DNA of 64,000 nt from Haloterrigena sp. H1 (GTDB taxonomy: Archaea > Halobacteriota > Halobacteria > Halobacteriales > Natrialbaceae): contig NZ_SMZK01000001.1 in the NCBI RefSeq assembly GCF_005938085.1, forward strand, positions 2,728,001 through 2,792,000, written 5' to 3'. The notes under the pieces are model-generated. The model did not search any database, was not told the origin of the DNA, and saw only the letters and a list, made by a program, of their open reading frames with translations. Numbering within the stretch: the stretch's first letter is position 1; every line of letters starts with the position of its first letter. Below, piece after piece: positions 61,774-64,000 of the stretch. A program made the translations under genes and the position numbers.

Positions 61774-63979
61774 CGCGGACCACCTCACCCGCGGCGAACT
61801 CGAACTGTGAGCGGATCGCGTTGGCGAGTTCGTCGTCGATCGCGTCGTCCTCGAGAACGACCGCGATCTCCTCGAACAGCGCTTCGGTCTCGTCGAGGGT
61901 GGCCTCGCCGCCGGTACTGGCCTCTCGGAGGACGCGCTCGAGTTCGTCCCGCGGCTGGGCGAGCAGCGCCTCGATGGCGTTCGTCTCGCCGTGGATCGTC
62001 GCGTCGGCGTGGGCGTCGATGCTCTCGAGGGCGAGCCCGGGCGTCGCATCGATCAGGTGCAGGTAACGCGACTCGTCGTAACTTCGGCGAAGGCCGCCGG
62101 CGCCACGTTCGTAGGAACAACAGTAGAGCGCGCGCTCGGCCGCGCGAGCACCGAGCGCGAGCCGGCGGCGAGAGCGCTGGGCGTGATAGGTCTCGAACGG
62201 CTCGCCGATGTCGGCGGTAGCGACCGTCGCGAACGTGTCAGAAACGTCTTCGGGGGACGGATCTGTGACTGCGGGGTAGGCAGACATCTCCCGGAGCCAC
62301 GCCGTCGGAAACAGCTGGGTGAGAAACTGCTCGCCCGGATAGGTCTCGTCGATCAGATCCAGCAGGAAGACCGCCGTTCGCGAGTCGTATTTCAGGTCAT
62401 CGACGGTACAGACGGTGACACCGCCGGTCGGCGGCCGCGTCTCGACCGCGTGGACGTAGGGCGCGTCGTACCGGATCGTTCGCCGGAGCATCCGGCGCAG
62501 CCCTTGCCAGTCCGGTCCGACGAGGTCGGTCTCCTCGACGAAGTCGGCGATCTCGAGCACGCGACGGACGCCCTCGTACTGTTCGCGGGCGTCGACCCAC
62601 TCTTCCTCGCGTGCGATTCGGCCCTTCAGGTCGGTGCGGCGGATCCAGCGCTCGAGCGAGCGCCGGACGCTCGCACCGGCGGTGTCCGCGAGCAGGTCGG
62701 GCGAGAAATCGGGGACGCGAGCCCGAAGGCGGTCAAGCGAGACGGCTCGTGGATCGGTCGCGTCCTGTGTCGCAGTGTCCCCGAGTCGCTCGAGGGCGTC
62801 GCCGTCGCGCTCCCGTTCGCACTGGCACGTGACGACAGCGTAAAGTTCGTTCACGGCGGGGTCCTCGGCCAGCGACGGAGTCCCAATCGTGGCGGTCGGG
62901 ACGCCGGCGTCGCGGAGTCGCCGTCTGATCTCGGGGACCCGTTCGATCCGCGGGACGGCGACGGCGAATTCGTCGTAGGACCAGCCGTGGCGGTCGCGCA
63001 GCGACTGGATCTCAGTGGCGACCGCCCGGGCCTGTTCGCGGGCGGTTCCGGTCCGAATGCGTCGTGCGCGTCCCACTTGGTCGGCGTCCGCGCGCTCCAG
63101 CGGCTCGCCGGTCGCCAAAAACCGCGCGATCGGCTGGTGTGGCGGTCTGTCGTCCGTTGTGCACACTGTCTTGGGCTCGACCGTGAGCCCCGCGTCGGCC
63201 GCGATCTCGTCGATCGAACCGGGTTCGACGCGCGTCCGCTCGACGCTGGCATGGCGTTCGCCCAGACAGACCAGGTCGGCATCGCGCGTGAGTGCGGCGA
63301 GATACCGGCGGTCGAGTCGACGATACTCCTCGAACTCGACGGCGAGGACGGCGTCGAACGAGGCGGTAACGCGCGTCCGAAGGCCGTCGGCGTCGGCCTC
63401 GAGCAAGTCGACTGCTCGCGGGACCACGTCGGCCCGCTCGACGTAGCCCCGATCGTCGAGTTCCGCGTGGAACCGGTCGTTCATCGCGTACAGAAAGGCC
63501 AGACAGTCGTGGGGGTCCTCGAGATCGTCGAGCCGAATCCGCTGGCGAGTCGCCGCGAGCAGCAGTTGCCCCACGTCACGCGTGAAACTCTCGTGGTCGG
63601 CCGCCCGCTCGAGGTAGTCCGGAACTGCGCGGCTCGCCCCGTCGATCACCAGCGAGATGAGTTCGATCCGTTCCTCGTACTCGAGGCGGTCGAGCGTCGG
63701 ATCGTACTCCTCGATGGTTTTCGAGGCGTGTTCCGGTAGCGACTCGAGGCGAGGCGAGCGGGGACCGCTGCCTGCTCGCTCGTAGTCGGCATCGGCCAGC
63801 GCCTCGGTCAGCGAGTCGAGTCCCGCCGGGTGTCGTTTCAAGACTAACACGTTGCGGGGGCCGTACTCGTCGGCGAGCGCGGCGTACTCCGCGGCAACGG
63901 CCGCACAGACGTCGCGACCCGGTGCAGGCGCGTGGAGGAGCTTGCAGGTTCCCTCGAGGGTGGGCGGCGATGGAGCCAT
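61766..63979 (-). CDS. AddB/AdnA-like inactivated helicase-fold subunit
   Basis: A 737-residue protein from ATG 63979 (MAPSPPTLEGTCKLLHAPAPGRDVCAAVAAEYAAL). The start resembles a UvrD-like helicase, but the P-loop is degenerate (LLHAPAPGRDVC instead of GxGKT). Later features follow the AddB/RexB-type pattern: FDAVLAVEFEEYRRLDRRYLAALTRDADLVCLGE, WSYDEFAVAVPRIERVPEIRRRLRDAGVP, DDLKYDSRTAVFLLDLIDETYPGEQFL, and RSRRRLALGARAAERALYCCSYER. It lacks its own nuclease domain, which probably corresponds to the next gene. First gene in the operon with the Fe-S domain protein and the AddA-like helicase. The upstream promoter lies at or outside the window edge. Confidence 0.75.
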   Translation of the reverse strand: MAPSPPTLEGTCKLLHAPAPGRDVCAAVAAEYAALADEYGPRNVLVLKRHPAGLDSLTEALADADYERAGSGPRSPRLESLPEHASKTIEEYDPTLDRLEYEERIELISLVIDGASRAVPDYLERAADHESFTRDVGQLLLAATRQRIRLDDLEDPHDCLAFLYAMNDRFHAELDDRGYVERADVVPRAVDLLEADADGLRTRVTASFDAVLAVEFEEYRRLDRRYLAALTRDADLVCLGERHASVERTRVEPGSIDEIAADAGLTVEPKTVCTTDDRPPHQPIARFLATGEPLERADADQVGRARRIRTGTAREQARAVATEIQSLRDRHGWSYDEFAVAVPRIERVPEIRRRLRDAGVPTATIGTPSLAEDPAVNELYAVVTCQCERERDGDALERLGDTATQDATDPRAVSLDRLRARVPDFSPDLLADTAGASVRRSLERWIRRTDLKGRIAREEEWVDAREQYEGVRRVLEIADFVEETDLVGPDWQGLRRMLRRTIRYDAPYVHAVETRPPTGGVTVCTVDDLKYDSRTAVFLLDLIDETYPGEQFLTQLFPTAWLREMSAYPAVTDPSPEDVSDTFATVATADIGEPFETYHAQRSRRRLALGARAAERALYCCSYERGAGGLRRSYDESRYLHLIDATPGLALESIDAHADATIHGETNAIEALLAQPRDELERVLREASTGGEATLDETEALFEEIAVVLEDDAIDDELANAIRSQFEFAAGEVVRDE

Positions 63980-64000
63980 CGATCGTACGTCAGCGAGTAT

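Noticed and set aside
61991..63739. 582-codon plus-strand frame opposite the AddB-like gene
   Set aside because: Shadow of the minus-strand protein, with no ribosome-binding site or recognisable domain.

Overview
The window is 64 kb of a high-GC, gene-dense archaeal chromosome. Acidic proteins, frequent ctcgag words and many Halobacteria-only families (LWR-salt protein, DUF7344, HFX_2341-type regulators, DUF5778, DUF5815, DUF6149) point to a haloarchaeon, most likely of the Natrialba/Natrinema/Haloterrigena group; the genus is inference. Basal genes (eIF2 gamma, RpoE1, archaeal DnaG, valS, carB) show that this is chromosome and not a plasmid. No tRNA, rRNA, CRISPR array or complete insertion sequence was found.

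Layout. 1-2116 (minus): translation/transcription operon eif2g, PIN nuclease, rpoE1. 2282-8823: DUF5787, PhnP-like hydrolase, minimal nucleotidyltransferase, geranylgeranyl reductase, DUF389 membrane protein, Bat-like regulator, pterin dehydratase, LWR-salt protein. 9131-9581 has no recognisable gene. 9582-11168: coupled HTH protein, haloarchaeal regulator and PhaB/FabG-type reductase. 11278-12951: DUF7344, HAD phosphatase, unknown. 13109-16202 (minus): haem/sirohaem operon (AhbA-AhbB fusion, SirC, HemA). 16870-19976: two complementary cis-prenyltransferase-like genes and a DUF92 membrane protein. 20173-21814: DnaG and a small membrane protein. 22036-26736: membrane-tethered HTH, DUF3311/solute symporter pair, unknowns, HFX_2341-type CARF-like regulator. 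27290-27371: 82-bp palindrome upstream of valS. 30382-37298: DUF7344, DUF1405, acetoacetate decarboxylase-like, pdxS, pilin-like secreted protein, thrB. 37423-40281: a chemoreceptor and a substrate-binding-protein remnant joined head to head by an apparent deletion. 40383-47482: MFS, DUF6149, FAD oxidoreductase, small proteins, ABC transporter, DUF5815. 47738-53586: carB and a second, divergent ABC transporter. 54037-56574: fused folate gene folCP. 57039-63979 (minus): three overlapping genes that look like an AddAB/AdnAB-type helicase-nuclease with the AddB-like polypeptide split in two.

Most notable: (1) the three-gene helicase-nuclease operon; (2) the cis-prenyltransferase pair, one member keeping the catalytic Asp loop and the other keeping the C-terminal RxG motif, as in eukaryotic DHDDS/NgBR; (3) a family of about 85-bp palindromic repeats whose four full copies all lie between convergent genes; (4) the deletion scar at about 39,330. 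Many promoters show a TATA-like box about 26-28 bases before the start codon, as expected for the leaderless transcripts common in haloarchaea.
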